From assembly GCF_029223485.1 (NCBI RefSeq), contig NZ_JARHTP010000003.1, positions 186,001 through 250,000 of the forward strand: a stretch of DNA of 64,000 nt, in the 5' to 3' direction. A program made the translations under genes and the position numbers. Of this stretch, positions 50,184 through 59,399 are shown piece by piece. The number at the start of each line of letters is the position of its first letter. Position 1 is the stretch's first letter. The DNA comes from Streptomyces coacervatus. Lineage in GTDB: Bacteria; Actinomycetota; Actinomycetes; Streptomycetales; Streptomycetaceae. Below the pieces are notes generated by a model. It worked only from the letters and a program-made list of their open reading frames with translations, made no database searches and was not told the DNA's origin.

Positions 50184-50292
50184 GCCGGAGGTCTCTTCCA
50201 CCCAGGGTGGGCCGACGCCCCGGGATCAGGGCTGAACCTGATCCGTATTGACGGGTACGCCGCAGTCGACAGGGAGTACTCCCCTCCGTGAG
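50184..50292 (-). ncRNA. yybP-ykoY-type manganese riboswitch of terC
   Basis: Minus-strand leader with the marks of this class, recalled from known members: GGGGAGTA soon after the 5' helix, CGTCA-type internal sequence, and GAGACCT near the 3' end. Helix P1 is CGGAGG (50283-50288) with CCTCCG (50186-50191). The 3' strand of P1 extended, CCTCCGGCA (50183-50191), is a perfect nine-base complement of the terC ribosome-binding region TGCCGGAGG (50141-50149). The two pairings exclude each other. Mn2+ would favour P1 and free the ribosome-binding site. Confidence 0.72.
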
Positions 50293-50347
50293 GACAACAG
50301 TACCCCAATCACCAAGGAAAGGTAAAGTGATTAGCAAAGCAAAGGTC

Positions 50348-50368
50348 AAAATGCCTGCTCAAGGCATC
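50348..50368 (-). terminator. intrinsic terminator of the large TerD-like gene
   Basis: Minus strand: ATGCCT-TGAGC-AGGCAT followed by TTT, two bases after the TAA stop. Confidence 0.7.
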
Positions 50369-50369
50369 T

Positions 50370-52370
50370 TTACCTGTACTTGGAGCGAGCCGCTGCCACC
50401 TGGGTGAGCACCTGCTGGAGCACCTGGCTGCCGGGCGGCACGAGCGCCGGCTCGTACGTCCAGGCATGGCCGACCCAAGGGTCGGCGAGGTGGTCGTCGG
50501 GCAGCGGGGTGAGTCGCAGCAGCGAACGCCACAGGGGGTCGAGCAAAGGCCCGTAGCCGGCGGCCTCCTCGCGGTCCGCGACCATCATCAGGTGGACGCC
50601 CACGGCCGGGCCCTCGTCCGCGAGGTAGCGCAGCTGGGTCACGGCACGGTCGTCGAAGCCGTGCGGGAAGTCGTTGACGATCAGGAGCTGCTGGGCGGTG
50701 TCGAAGCCGGGCGGCAGCGAGTCGGCCGCACCGCCACGCACCGCCATCTGCACCAGGTCGACGCGCTGGGTGAGCCGGGTCAGGACGTCCGCCACCCCCG
50801 CCGCCCCCAGGGCGGGCGGGGTCGCGAGCACGCCGGTCTGCACGAGCGGCGCGAGCGGCTGAGCCCCGGAGCCGGCCGGGTCGATGACGTGCACGGTGAA
50901 CTCGCCCGCCGGATGGACGGCGAGCAGCCGCGCCGCGAGCGTCACCGCGGTGTCCATCGCGAGGCGCCCCAGCTCATGGGCGTCCGCGAACGACTCGTCG
51001 AGTGATCCTGGGCGTCCGCTGTCGATCCACAGGCCGCGTTCGAGCGGCAGGCGGACCAGCATCGGGATGCGCAGCAGCTCGCTCTCGGGCAGGGAGAGAT
51101 CGCCCAGGCGCAGGGCCATGGGCATCTCCATCGGCACCCGGTAGCCGTGCCAGACGGGGTTGTCCCAGTGCGCGTACGCGGGCGGCAGCGCGGGCTCGAC
51201 GACCTCGGCCTCGGCGGTGAGCTGGGCGAGGTCCCGGTCGAGCGCCGCCCTGGCCTGGTCGACGAGCTGCACGTGCTTGGTGCGGGCCGCCTCGCGCGCG
51301 GCGTCGCCCTGTCCGCCGATCCTGCTGCGCGGATCGGACAGGGCCTGGTCGAGCTCCTTCTCCATGCGCGAGTCGGCGAAGTCGACGGCGCTGCGGTACG
51401 CGGCCGTGGTGCGGGCCAGGTCCTCGAACATGCCCCAGATCTGGTTGTACAGCCGCTCGTCCATGGACCAGCCGGTCGCGTCGCCCGCGAGGGGCTGCGC
51501 GGGCTGTCCCGGCTGGGCCGGGGGCGCGGTCGGCGGGGGCGGTGGCGGAGCGGCGGTCTGCTGGCCCGGGTGGCTGTAGCCGACCGGTCCTCCGGCGGTG
51601 GGCGGGGACGGCTGCGCGACCGTGGCAGAGTCCGCGGGGTATCCGGGCTGCGTGCCCTGCGGTCCGTACGGAGACGTGGGCTGTGGGGGTACGGGGCCGG
51701 GGGCGCCCTGAGGTGTCGCGGGGCCGCCCTGGTCGGGGCCGAGCGCCGGTGCGGCGGCCTGGCGTGTGCGGTCGCCGTCCGCCGTGCGCTGCGGAGGTGC
51801 CGGCACCGAGCGGGCCAGGCCCTGAGCCACCGCCTCGTTGATGGTGCCCGCGAGGCGATGGGCCTCGGGCAGGCCCTGGTCGGCGAAGAGCTCGGCGAGG
51901 CCGCCCGCGTACCCCTGGCCGACGGCACGCACCTTCCAGGCGCCCTGTCGCCGGTAGAGCTCCAGGGCGACGACGGCGGACTCGGCGTCCAGACCGGTGA
52001 TCGTGTAGCTGGCGACTTCGGTGCCGTCGAGGCCGGTGACGGCGACGAAGGGGGCGGCGACGGTACCGAAGCGGACCGGGCCTCCCCCGCCTCCCGTGGG
52101 CAGGGCGAGCAGCACATTGACGCGGTGCACGGCCTCCGGCATGGCGTCCAGGTCCACCGCGAGACGGTGGTCGGCGGCCGCCTGCTTGGAGACCTCGAGC
52201 CCGGGCAGGGTGGAGGCGCCCGGGTGGGCCACCCATTCGACGCCGCGGGCCCTGCCGTTCTCGTCGCTGAGCGTGGCCGAGGCCACGATCGGTGTGCCGG
52301 CCGAGACCCGGATCTCGAGACGGGCGTGGGAGAGCGGGTGGTTCTGCCCCCGCACCAGCTCGGCCGTCAT
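50370..52370 (-). CDS. large TerD-domain protein with Pro-rich linker and FtsK-like C-terminus
   Basis: 666 residues. An N-terminal TerD-like domain (about 1-185; ITGLDAESAVVALELYRRQGAWKVRAVGQGYAGGLAELF) is followed by a Pro/Gln/Gly-rich linker (about 190-300) and a helical region. A C-terminal domain (about 400-660) has QLLIVNDFPHGFDDRAVTQLRYLADEGPAVGVHLMMVADRE, like the region around Walker B and beyond in FtsK/EssC ATPases. No Walker A is visible, so ATP use is unlikely. Ter-domain proteins bind Ca2+ and belong to a stress and membrane-linked system. TAA stop, rare here. It follows the TerD gene across a strong hairpin. Confidence 0.75.
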   Translation of the reverse strand: MTAELVRGQNHPLSHARLEIRVSAGTPIVASATLSDENGRARGVEWVAHPGASTLPGLEVSKQAAADHRLAVDLDAMPEAVHRVNVLLALPTGGGGGPVRFGTVAAPFVAVTGLDGTEVASYTITGLDAESAVVALELYRRQGAWKVRAVGQGYAGGLAELFADQGLPEAHRLAGTINEAVAQGLARSVPAPPQRTADGDRTRQAAAPALGPDQGGPATPQGAPGPVPPQPTSPYGPQGTQPGYPADSATVAQPSPPTAGGPVGYSHPGQQTAAPPPPPPTAPPAQPGQPAQPLAGDATGWSMDERLYNQIWGMFEDLARTTAAYRSAVDFADSRMEKELDQALSDPRSRIGGQGDAAREAARTKHVQLVDQARAALDRDLAQLTAEAEVVEPALPPAYAHWDNPVWHGYRVPMEMPMALRLGDLSLPESELLRIPMLVRLPLERGLWIDSGRPGSLDESFADAHELGRLAMDTAVTLAARLLAVHPAGEFTVHVIDPAGSGAQPLAPLVQTGVLATPPALGAAGVADVLTRLTQRVDLVQMAVRGGAADSLPPGFDTAQQLLIVNDFPHGFDDRAVTQLRYLADEGPAVGVHLMMVADREEAAGYGPLLDPLWRSLLRLTPLPDDHLADPWVGHAWTYEPALVPPGSQVLQQVLTQVAAARSKYR

Positions 52371-52411
52371 CGCCCTCGTCCCCCTGTGTCGCTGGTGTGT
52401 CGTGTCGTGTG

Positions 52412-52448
52412 CCGGCCAGGGCCTGCCTTCGGGGCAGGCCCTGGCCGG
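52412..52448 (-). terminator. hairpin terminator between the two TerD-type genes
   Basis: Perfect 16-base stem CCGGCCAGGGCCTGCC / GGCAGGCCCTGGCCGG with loop TTCGG, just after the stop at 52455. Confidence 0.85.
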
Positions 52449-52454
52449 GTCGCC

Positions 52455-53033
52455 CTACAGGTGCGGCAGGATCGCCGGCATCAGGTCCTGGAAGGTGCGG
52501 CCGTTGGCCGGGGTGCCGATGGCCGTCATCGTCCAGCCCGGGCCCGAGCGGTGCACCTTCGCCATGATCTGGGCCGTGTAGGCGCCGCCGCCCGCCAGCG
52601 TGTAGCGGGCGAGTTCCTGGCCGTTGGTCTCGTCGACCAGACGGCAGAACGCGTTCTGCACCTCCTGGAAGGTCTGGCCCGTGAAGGAGTTCACGGTGAA
52701 GACGATCTGGTCGATGTGGACCGGGATGCGGGCCAGATCGACGAGGATCGCCTCGTCGTCGCCGCCCTGGCCGACACCGCCGACGAGGTTGTCACCGGTG
52801 TGGCGTACGGAGCCGTCGTCGCTCACCAGGTGGCGGAAGAAGACGACGTCGATCGGCTGCTTGTCCGCGAACAGGACGGCGGAGGCGTCCAGGTCGATCT
52901 CCCGGGTGCGCGAGCCGAACAGGCCGCGCCGGGGAGCCGCCTGCCAGCCGAGACCCATGCGGACCGCGGTCAGGCTGCCTCCGTCGTTCTTCTGCAGACT
53001 GATGGCCTGACCCTTGGTCATGTTGACGGTCAC
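52455..53033 (-). CDS. TerD family protein
   Basis: 192 residues, GTG start with GAGGGG ten bases upstream. The TerD fold is complete: MTKGQAISLQKNDGGSLTAVRMGLGW, IDLDASAVLFADKQPIDVVFF, SVRHTGDNLVGGVGQGGDDEAILVDLARIP and FTVNSFTGQTFQEVQNAFCRLVD. The GDN..GG..GDDE motifs form the Ca2+ sites. Cytoplasmic stress protein; tellurite resistance is the historical phenotype only. It lies 170 bases downstream of uvrB, same strand. Confidence 0.9.
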   Translation of the reverse strand: MTVNMTKGQAISLQKNDGGSLTAVRMGLGWQAAPRRGLFGSRTREIDLDASAVLFADKQPIDVVFFRHLVSDDGSVRHTGDNLVGGVGQGGDDEAILVDLARIPVHIDQIVFTVNSFTGQTFQEVQNAFCRLVDETNGQELARYTLAGGGAYTAQIMAKVHRSGPGWTMTAIGTPANGRTFQDLMPAILPHL

Positions 53034-53203
53034 GCGCTGATTCCCCTCTCGAACTGTCCCCTGTTGCCGCAGAGTCCGCGGTTGACCAAAACCCTACGCA
53101 GGGCCGCCGACCGTGCCGCACCCCCACCCGTGCTTTGTGTCGGTCTTGCAACACAGAGCGCTTATGCCGAGGTCCGGGGAGGTCCGGCGGCGGCTGCGGG
53201 AGG

Positions 53204-55348
53204 TCAGGCCAGGCCCGCCTCCCTCATCTGGCGCAGCTCCTTCTTCATCTCGGAGACCTCGTCGCGCAGCCGGGCCGCGATCTCGAACTGGAGGTCGGCG
53301 GCGGCGGCGCGCATACGCGCCGTCATCTCCTCGATCTGGTCGGCGAGTTCGGCCGCGGGACGGTCGGTGGGAACCGTCTCCTTGGCCTTGGCCTTGCCCT
53401 TGGCGGACTTGGCTCCGCCGGCCGCCTTGCCGCCGAGGGCGGGCACGGGAGCCTTGGCGCCCTTTCCGTCCTTCAGCTTGCGGTAGCCCGAGCCGAGCAG
53501 CTGCTCCGTGTCGACGTCCTCGCGGGCGATCTGCGCGACGATGTCGTTGATCTTCTTGCGGAGCGGCTGGGGGTCGATGCCGTTCGCAGTGTTGTAGGCG
53601 ACCTGCTTCTCCCGGCGGCGGTTGGTCTCCTCGATGGCCTTCTCCATCGCCGGGGTGATCTTGTCGGCGTACATGTGGACCTGGCCTGAGACATTGCGTG
53701 CGGCTCGGCCGATGGTCTGGATCAGGGAGGTGCCGGAGCGCAGGAAGCCTTCCTTGTCGGCGTCGAGGATGGCCACCAGGGACACCTCGGGCAGGTCGAG
53801 GCCCTCACGCAGGAGGTTGATGCCGACCAGGACGTCGAACTCGCCGGAGCGCAGTTCGCGCAGCAGCTCGACGCGGCGCAGCGTGTCGACGTCGCTGTGC
53901 AGATAGCGGACCTGGATGCCGAGTTCCAGGAAGTAGTCCGTGAGGTCCTCGGCCATCTTCTTGGTGAGGGTGGTGACCAGGACGCGCTCGTCCTTCTCGG
54001 TGCGCGTGCGGATCTCGTGCACCAGGTCGTCGATCTGACCCTCAGTGGGCTTGACCACGACCTCCGGGTCGATCAGGCCGGTGGGCCGGATGATCTGCTC
54101 CACGGCGCCGTCGGCGCGCGAGAGCTCGTACTTGCCCGGGGTCGCCGACAGATAGACCGTCTGCCCGATGCGCTCCTGGAACTCCTCCCACTTCAGCGGG
54201 CGGTTGTCGAGGGCGGAGGGCAGCCGGAAGCCATGGTCGACGAGGGTGCGCTTGCGGGAGGCGTCGCCCTCATACATGGCACCGATCTGCGGGACGGTGT
54301 TGTGCGATTCGTCGATGACGAGCAGGAAGTCGTCCGGGAAGTAGTCGATCAGGGTGTTCGGCGGGGAACCGGGCTCGCGGCCGTCGAAGTGCATCGAGTA
54401 GTTCTCGACGCCGGAGCAGGAGCCGATCTGGCGGAGCATCTCGAGGTCGTACGTCGTGCGCATCCTGAGGCGCTGGGCCTCCAGGAGCTTGCCCTGCTTC
54501 TCCAGCTCCGCAAGGCGCTCCCCGAGCTCCTTCTCGATGTCGTTGACGGCCCGCTCCATGCGCTCGGGGCCCGCGACGTAGTGGGAGGCAGGGAAGACGT
54601 ACAGCTGCTCGTCGTCGCTGATGATCTCGCCGGTGAGCGGGTGGAGGGTGGAGAGGGCCTCGATCTCGTCGCCGAACATCTCGATGCGGACGGCGAGTTC
54701 CTCGTAGACCGGGAAGATCTCGATGGTGTCGCCGCGGACGCGGAAGGTGCCCCGGGTGAAAGCCAGGTCGTTGCGTGTGTACTGGATGTCGACGAAACGG
54801 CGCAGCAGCTGGTCGCGGTCCATCTCGTCGCCGACCTTGAGGGGGACCATGCGGTCCACGTACTCCTGCGGTGTGCCGAGGCCGTAGATGCAGGAGACCG
54901 AGGCGACCACGATGACGTCGCGGCGGGTGAGCAGCGAGTTGGTCGCGGAGTGGCGCAGGCGCTCGACCTCCTCGTTGATCGAGGAGTCCTTCTCGATGTA
55001 GGTGTCCGACTGGGGGACGTAGGCCTCGGGCTGGTAGTAGTCGTAGTACGAGACGAAGTACTCGACGGCGTTGTTCGGCAGCAGCTCGCGGAACTCGTTC
55101 GCCAGCTGGGCGGCCAGGGTCTTGTTCGGCGCCATGACAAGGGTGGGGCGCTGAAGCTTCTCGATCATCCACGCCGTGGTGGCGGACTTGCCGGTGCCGG
55201 TCGCGCCGAGCAGGACGACGTCCTTCTCGCCTGCCTCGATGCGCCGGGCGAGCTCGGCGATGGCCGTCGGCTGGTCGCCGCTGGGCTGGTAGGGGCTGAC
55301 GACCTCGAAGGGCGCCACCGTGCGTTCGATGTTGGAAACGGGCCGCAT
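53204..55348 (-). CDS. uvrB: excinuclease ABC subunit B
   Basis: 714 residues from [10 protein letters not shown]. It verifies damage and recruits UvrC. Walker [13 protein letters not shown] near residue 48, beta-hairpin [21 protein letters not shown], Walker [18 protein letters not shown] and the C-terminal UVR helix pair are present. A Lys/Ala/Gly-rich stretch of about 40 residues ([18 protein letters not shown]) lies before the UVR motif. TACGGT ends seven bases before the ATG, so the damage promoter would give a leaderless mRNA. Confidence 0.97.
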   Translation of the reverse strand: MRPVSNIERTVAPFEVVSPYQPSGDQPTAIAELARRIEAGEKDVVLLGATGTGKSATTAWMIEKLQRPTLVMAPNKTLAAQLANEFRELLPNNAVEYFVSYYDYYQPEAYVPQSDTYIEKDSSINEEVERLRHSATNSLLTRRDVIVVASVSCIYGLGTPQEYVDRMVPLKVGDEMDRDQLLRRFVDIQYTRNDLAFTRGTFRVRGDTIEIFPVYEELAVRIEMFGDEIEALSTLHPLTGEIISDDEQLYVFPASHYVAGPERMERAVNDIEKELGERLAELEKQGKLLEAQRLRMRTTYDLEMLRQIGSCSGVENYSMHFDGREPGSPPNTLIDYFPDDFLLVIDESHNTVPQIGAMYEGDASRKRTLVDHGFRLPSALDNRPLKWEEFQERIGQTVYLSATPGKYELSRADGAVEQIIRPTGLIDPEVVVKPTEGQIDDLVHEIRTRTEKDERVLVTTLTKKMAEDLTDYFLELGIQVRYLHSDVDTLRRVELLRELRSGEFDVLVGINLLREGLDLPEVSLVAILDADKEGFLRSGTSLIQTIGRAARNVSGQVHMYADKITPAMEKAIEETNRRREKQVAYNTANGIDPQPLRKKINDIVAQIAREDVDTEQLLGSGYRKLKDGKGAKAPVPALGGKAAGGAKSAKGKAKAKETVPTDRPAAELADQIEEMTARMRAAAADLQFEIAARLRDEVSEMKKELRQMREAGLA

Positions 55349-55355
55349 GGAATCC

Positions 55356-55378
55356 ACCGTACGACCCGGCACTGACAA
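55356..55378 (-). promoter_or_regulatory. PafBC-type DNA-damage promoter of uvrB
   Basis: Minus strand: TTGTCAGTG (55370-55378), CCGGGTCG, TACGGT (55356-55361); exact consensus fit. The whole element including the spacer is identical to the one before the ogt-type gene. Confidence 0.9.
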
Positions 55379-55388
55379 TGCGGGCCGA

Positions 55389-56255
55389 TCAGCGGTTCTG
55401 CGGAGTGCGGGAGCTGCGTCGGCCGGGCTGCCGGGCCGGGCGGAGCTGGGGGCGGTGGGTCGGGTGGTGGACGGCGGGGTGGGCCGGGACTCCGGGCTTG
55501 TTCTCGACGGGGGTCAGGACGGGCTTGCCCATGACCATCAGCGGGTCGAACATGACGACCACGGCGGCGAGGAGGAGGAAGGCGAGCGGGCCGATCAGCA
55601 TGGGCCACAGCAGCCCGGCGGCCGAGTCTCCGGAGGTTGGGGCGGTCGTGCCGTGGAGATGGACGCTGAGGGCTGCCATGCCCGTGTAGTGCATGCCGCT
55701 GACGGCGAGCCCCATGACGAGGCTCGCGCCCACGCTCCACAAAAACCCTCTGACCTGTCCGGCCGCCCACAGGGCGGCGGTCGCCGCGCCCATTGCTATG
55801 ACGACGGAGGCCGCGACGGTCAGCGTGTTGTACTCCAGCTTTCCGTTCAGGCGCATTCCGGCCATGCCCAGATAGTGCATCGAGGCGATTCCCAGGCCGG
55901 TGATGGTGCCGCCGGTGAACAGGGCCGTTCCCTTCGCGCCTTTGTAGCCGACGATGAAGATCCCGACGCCCACCATGAGGATGGCGACCCCGAGGCTGGC
56001 GAACGTCGTCGCCTGGTCGTAGTGGATCGGCGCCTGCTTGACCGTGAACCCCATCATCGCGACGAAGTGCATGGTCCATATGCCGGAGCCGATGGCCGCC
56101 GCCCCGAGGGCCAGCCAGCCGGGCCGCCAGGAGTGCGCGACGAGCATGGATCTGGTCGTGCAGCGCAGACCCAGGGCGCCGCCGAGGCAGGCCATGAGAT
56201 AGGCCACCAGCGGTGTGACGAGTCCGTAGCTGAATCCGTCGACCGTGCCTTGCAT
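55389..56255 (-). CDS. MHYT-domain integral membrane sensor protein
   Basis: 288 residues, seven helices. Three MHYT-type motifs are present: [18 protein letters not shown] and MHYTGMAAL, each at a helix end facing outwards. These are proposed to bind copper and sense O2, CO or NO (family knowledge). The usual GGDEF/EAL output domain is absent; a Pro/Arg-rich cytoplasmic tail of about 45 residues replaces it, so it may signal through a partner. The stop lies 11 bases before the uvrB promoter element. Confidence 0.85.
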   Translation of the reverse strand: MQGTVDGFSYGLVTPLVAYLMACLGGALGLRCTTRSMLVAHSWRPGWLALGAAAIGSGIWTMHFVAMMGFTVKQAPIHYDQATTFASLGVAILMVGVGIFIVGYKGAKGTALFTGGTITGLGIASMHYLGMAGMRLNGKLEYNTLTVAASVVIAMGAATAALWAAGQVRGFLWSVGASLVMGLAVSGMHYTGMAALSVHLHGTTAPTSGDSAAGLLWPMLIGPLAFLLLAAVVVMFDPLMVMGKPVLTPVENKPGVPAHPAVHHPTHRPQLRPARQPGRRSSRTPQNR

Positions 56256-56535
56256 GCGCGGCTGCCCTTCCCGCCCTCTTACGTCCCGGAATTCCCTGAA
56301 ATACGCCCCCTCCCAGGACCGCCCGAGCGGTCAGGGTTGAGGCAGAGAGTATGACCCCCACCAGAATGGTCGAACGATTTTCCGGCAAAGAAACACGTCG
56401 TTGCCTCAGTTGTGCGGCACCAGTGAGCGGACTTGGGCAACTCCATTCATTGTGTGGTCGTTCTGTACCCCGGCGTCGTTGACGCTCTGCTGTCACAGTT
56501 GAGCTGTCCGTGTTCATCCGACGCGAGGAGTACGC

Positions 56536-57411
56536 ATGCACGCGCGCGCAGTCGCCGCCATCACCACCGCGCTCCTGGGGACCGCCGCCCTGCTACTGCC
56601 CGGCTCCGACGCCCGGGCCGGCGATATCGACGGGCGGCCCTTGGTCATCGGCCACCGAGGGGCCTCCGCCTACGCGCCCGAGAACACGCTGGTCTCCATC
56701 GACAAGGCGGCCCGGCTGGGCATCCCCTGGGTCGAGAACGACGTCCAGCGCACCAAGGACGGCGAGCTCGTCGTCATCCACGACGACAGCCTGCAGCGCA
56801 CGACCGACGTGGAGAAGGTCTTTCCCGGCCGGACGTCCTGGAAGGTGAAGGACTTCACCGCGGCCGAGATCGCGCGCCTCGATGCGGGGAGTTGGTTCAG
56901 CCACCGGTACGCGGGCACGCGCGTGCCGACGCTGGAGCAGTACATGCGCCGTATCGAGCACAACCACCAGAAACTGCTCCTGGAGATCAAGAACCCGCAG
57001 CTGTACCCGGGCATCGAGCAGCAGACCCTGAAACTCCTCAGCAATGAGGGCTGGCTCGACCGGCAGCACCTGGCCGACCGGCTGATCGTGCAGAGCTTCA
57101 GCGCGGACAGCCTGCGGATCGTCCACGACCTGAAGCCGGCCGTCCATACGGCCTTCCTCGGTACGCCGCGCATCTCAGAGCTGGCCGCGTATGCGCGCTT
57201 CACCGACGGGGTCAATCCCTCGTTCGGCTCGATCTCGACGGGTTACGTCTCCGCCGTGCACGCCTTCAAGGGACCGCATGGTAAACCGCTCAACGTCTTC
57301 ACATGGACCGTCAACGACGCGGGCACCGCCTGGCGGGCCACCCGGTACGGCGTGGACGGCATCATCACCAACGAGCCCGACGTGGTCGAGACCGAGCTGC
57401 AGGAGCCCTGA
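56536..57411 (+). CDS. secreted glycerophosphodiester phosphodiesterase
   Basis: 291 residues, ATG after GAGGAG. The Sec signal peptide ends at DARAG near residue 28. The GDPD barrel shows IGHRGASAYAPENT, ENDVQRTKDGELVVIHDD (Glu, Asp metal ligands and His) and LLEIKNP; HFTDG-like and FTWTVND segments finish it. It releases glycerol-3-phosphate from phospholipid head groups outside the cell. The upstream 280-base gap shows no clear operator. Confidence 0.9.
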   Translation: MHARAVAAITTALLGTAALLLPGSDARAGDIDGRPLVIGHRGASAYAPENTLVSIDKAARLGIPWVENDVQRTKDGELVVIHDDSLQRTTDVEKVFPGRTSWKVKDFTAAEIARLDAGSWFSHRYAGTRVPTLEQYMRRIEHNHQKLLLEIKNPQLYPGIEQQTLKLLSNEGWLDRQHLADRLIVQSFSADSLRIVHDLKPAVHTAFLGTPRISELAAYARFTDGVNPSFGSISTGYVSAVHAFKGPHGKPLNVFTWTVNDAGTAWRATRYGVDGIITNEPDVVETELQEP

Positions 57412-57428
57412 GCCCCGCTCCCCCGGCG

Positions 57429-57451
57429 TTGTCAGTGCCGGGTCGTACGGT
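57429..57451 (+). promoter_or_regulatory. PafBC-type DNA-damage promoter of the alkyltransferase gene
   Basis: TTGTCAGTG (57429-57437), CCGGGTCG, TACGGT (57446-57451), exact consensus. Six bases lead to the ATG at 57458, so the mRNA should be leaderless. Confidence 0.9.
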
Positions 57452-57457
57452 GGGCGC

Positions 57458-58012
57458 ATGGACAGCGATGGGCAGTACGAACAGCAGGTCGTGTGGGCCG
57501 TGGTCGGCACCGGGATCGGTCCGCTGCTGCTGGCCGCGACCCGCGAAGGCCTGGTCAACGTCGTGTTCCACGCCACGGACGCGGTGCGCGACAAGGCGCT
57601 CGAGCGGCTGGTGTCGCGGCTGGGCTGCGAGCCCGTCGAGGCACCCGACTCGCCGCTGCTGGCCGAGGCGATAGGGCAGGTCCGGGCGTACTTCGCGGGC
57701 GAGCGGCGCGATTTCGAGCTGCCGCTGGACTGGTCGCTGATCTCGGGCTTCAACCGGCAGGTGCTGCGCGAGCTGGCCTCCGGCGTCCCGTACGGCGCGG
57801 TGGTGGGCTATGGCGACCTCGCCGGGCGGGTGGGCCAGCCGGGGGCGGCCCAGGCGGTGGGGGTGGCGATGGGGTCCAATCCGCTGCCGGTCGTCGTGCC
57901 CTGTCACCGGGTCGTGGAGAGCGACGGGGGCATCGGCGGGTTCGGAGGCGGGCTGGAGACGAAGCGCAAGCTGCTCGCGTTGGAGGGGGTGCTGCCCGAG
58001 CCCCTGTTCTGA
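57458..58012 (+). CDS. ogt: methylated-DNA-protein cysteine methyltransferase
   Basis: 184 residues. It removes alkyl groups from O6-alkylguanine onto its own Cys. PCHRV with acceptor Cys149, the GYGDLAGRVGQPGAAQAVG helix-turn-helix with the arginine finger, and GGFGGGLETKRKLLALE are typical. It has an Ogt-like N-terminal domain without Ada regulatory parts. ATG was chosen because the -10 box ends six bases before it. It precedes a formaldehyde dehydrogenase gene on the same strand. Confidence 0.93.
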   Translation: MDSDGQYEQQVVWAVVGTGIGPLLLAATREGLVNVVFHATDAVRDKALERLVSRLGCEPVEAPDSPLLAEAIGQVRAYFAGERRDFELPLDWSLISGFNRQVLRELASGVPYGAVVGYGDLAGRVGQPGAAQAVGVAMGSNPLPVVVPCHRVVESDGGIGGFGGGLETKRKLLALEGVLPEPLF

Positions 58013-58129
58013 GACACGGGCTCTGGGGGCGCGCGAAGGGTGGTCGGGAAGCGGAGGCGGTAGCAGACTCCGCCATGCGCACAGCCACTGGCATCCGAAG
58101 GCTCGGAGCCGAAGGGACGGCGATCACGC

Positions 58130-59356
58130 ATGAGCGGAAACAGGGCAGTCGCGTATCTCAAGCCGGGCGCGGTGGAAGTCAGGACCATCGACTACCCGAC
58201 GCTCGAACTCCAGGACGGGCCGGGGGTCGCACCGGAGAACGTCGGCCGCAAGTGCCGGCACGGTGTGATCCTCAAGGTGCTCGCCACCAACATCTGCGGA
58301 AGCGACCAGCACATGGTGCGCGGGCGGACGACCGCGCCGGAGGGGCTGGCGCTCGGACACGAGATCACCGGAGAGGTCGTCGAGCGGGGTCCGGACGTCG
58401 AGTTCCTCGACGTCGGCGACATCGTCTCCGTACCGTTCAACATCGCCTGCGGGCGGTGCCGCAACTGCAAGGAGCGCAAGACCGGCATCTGTCTGAACGT
58501 CAACCCGGCCCGCCCCGGGGCGGCATACGGCTATGTCGACATGGGCGGCTGGGTCGGCGGCCAGGCCGAGTACGCCATGGTCCCGTACGCGGACTTCAAC
58601 CTGCTGAAGTTCCCCGACCGGGACGAGGCGCGCGAGAAGCTGCTCGATCTGACCATGCTGTCGGACATCTTCCCGACCGGCTTCCACGGCGTGGTCAGCT
58701 CGGGCGCCGGTGTCGGTTCGACGGTGTACATCGCCGGGGCGGGCCCGGTCGGTCTGGCGGCGGCCGCATCGGCGCAGCTGCTGGGTGCCGCCGTGGTCAT
58801 CGTCGGCGACCTCAATGCCGAACGCCTCGCGCAGGCGCGGAGCTTCGGCTGCGAGACCGTCGATGTCTCGCAGGGCGGCGTCGAGGACCAGCTCGCGCAG
58901 ATCCTCGGGGAGCCGGAGGTGGACGCGGCGGTCGACGCGGTCGGCTTCGAGGCCCGGGCTCACGGCCCGGACACCCCCGAGGCGCCCGCGACAGTGCTCA
59001 ACTCGCTGATGGGCATCACGCGCGCGGGCGGTGCGCTGGGTATCCCCGGGCTGTATGTCACGGACGACCCCGGCGGGATCGACGAGGACGCGAAGTCCGG
59101 GACGCTGAAGGTGCGCCTCGGTCTCGGCTGGGCCAAGAGCCACCACTTCACGACCGGACAGTGCCCGGTGATGAAGTACCACCGGAGCCTGATGATGGCG
59201 ATCCTGCACGGGCGTGTGCACATCGCCAAGGCGGTCAACGCGACCGTCATCGGCCTGGAGGACGCACCACGCGGTTACGCCGAGTTCGACCAGGGCGCCG
59301 GCCGCAAGTACGTACTCGATCCGCATGGGGCGCTGAACGGCGTACGGCCCGTGTGA
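58130..59356 (+). CDS. fdhA: glutathione-independent formaldehyde dehydrogenase, zinc-dependent
   Basis: 408 residues, medium-chain dehydrogenase fold, matching the Pseudomonas FdhA type. Catalytic zinc ligands are in NICGSDQH and GHEITGEV; structural zinc Cys are in CGRCRNCKERKTGIC. The Rossmann motif is AGAGPVGLAAA. It oxidises formaldehyde to formate with NAD without a thiol cofactor. ATG start with GAAGGGA about 15 bases upstream. It is downstream of ogt by 117 bases and convergent with the next gene across a hairpin. Confidence 0.9.
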   Translation: MSGNRAVAYLKPGAVEVRTIDYPTLELQDGPGVAPENVGRKCRHGVILKVLATNICGSDQHMVRGRTTAPEGLALGHEITGEVVERGPDVEFLDVGDIVSVPFNIACGRCRNCKERKTGICLNVNPARPGAAYGYVDMGGWVGGQAEYAMVPYADFNLLKFPDRDEAREKLLDLTMLSDIFPTGFHGVVSSGAGVGSTVYIAGAGPVGLAAAASAQLLGAAVVIVGDLNAERLAQARSFGCETVDVSQGGVEDQLAQILGEPEVDAAVDAVGFEARAHGPDTPEAPATVLNSLMGITRAGGALGIPGLYVTDDPGGIDEDAKSGTLKVRLGLGWAKSHHFTTGQCPVMKYHRSLMMAILHGRVHIAKAVNATVIGLEDAPRGYAEFDQGAGRKYVLDPHGALNGVRPV

Positions 59357-59363
59357 GCAAGGT

Positions 59364-59395
59364 GGTGCCCACGCGCGCACAAGCGTGTGGGCACC
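59364..59395. terminator. hairpin between convergent fdhA and VOC genes
   Basis: GGTGCCCAC / GTGGGCACC with a 14-base loop that can pair further through GCGC-type bases. Confidence 0.65.
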
Positions 59396-59399
59396 CTCG

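Noticed and set aside
56480..56530. Possible PHO boxes (GTTCA/GTCAC repeats) before the GDPD gene
   Set aside because: The units are not spaced by 11 bases and fit the consensus poorly.
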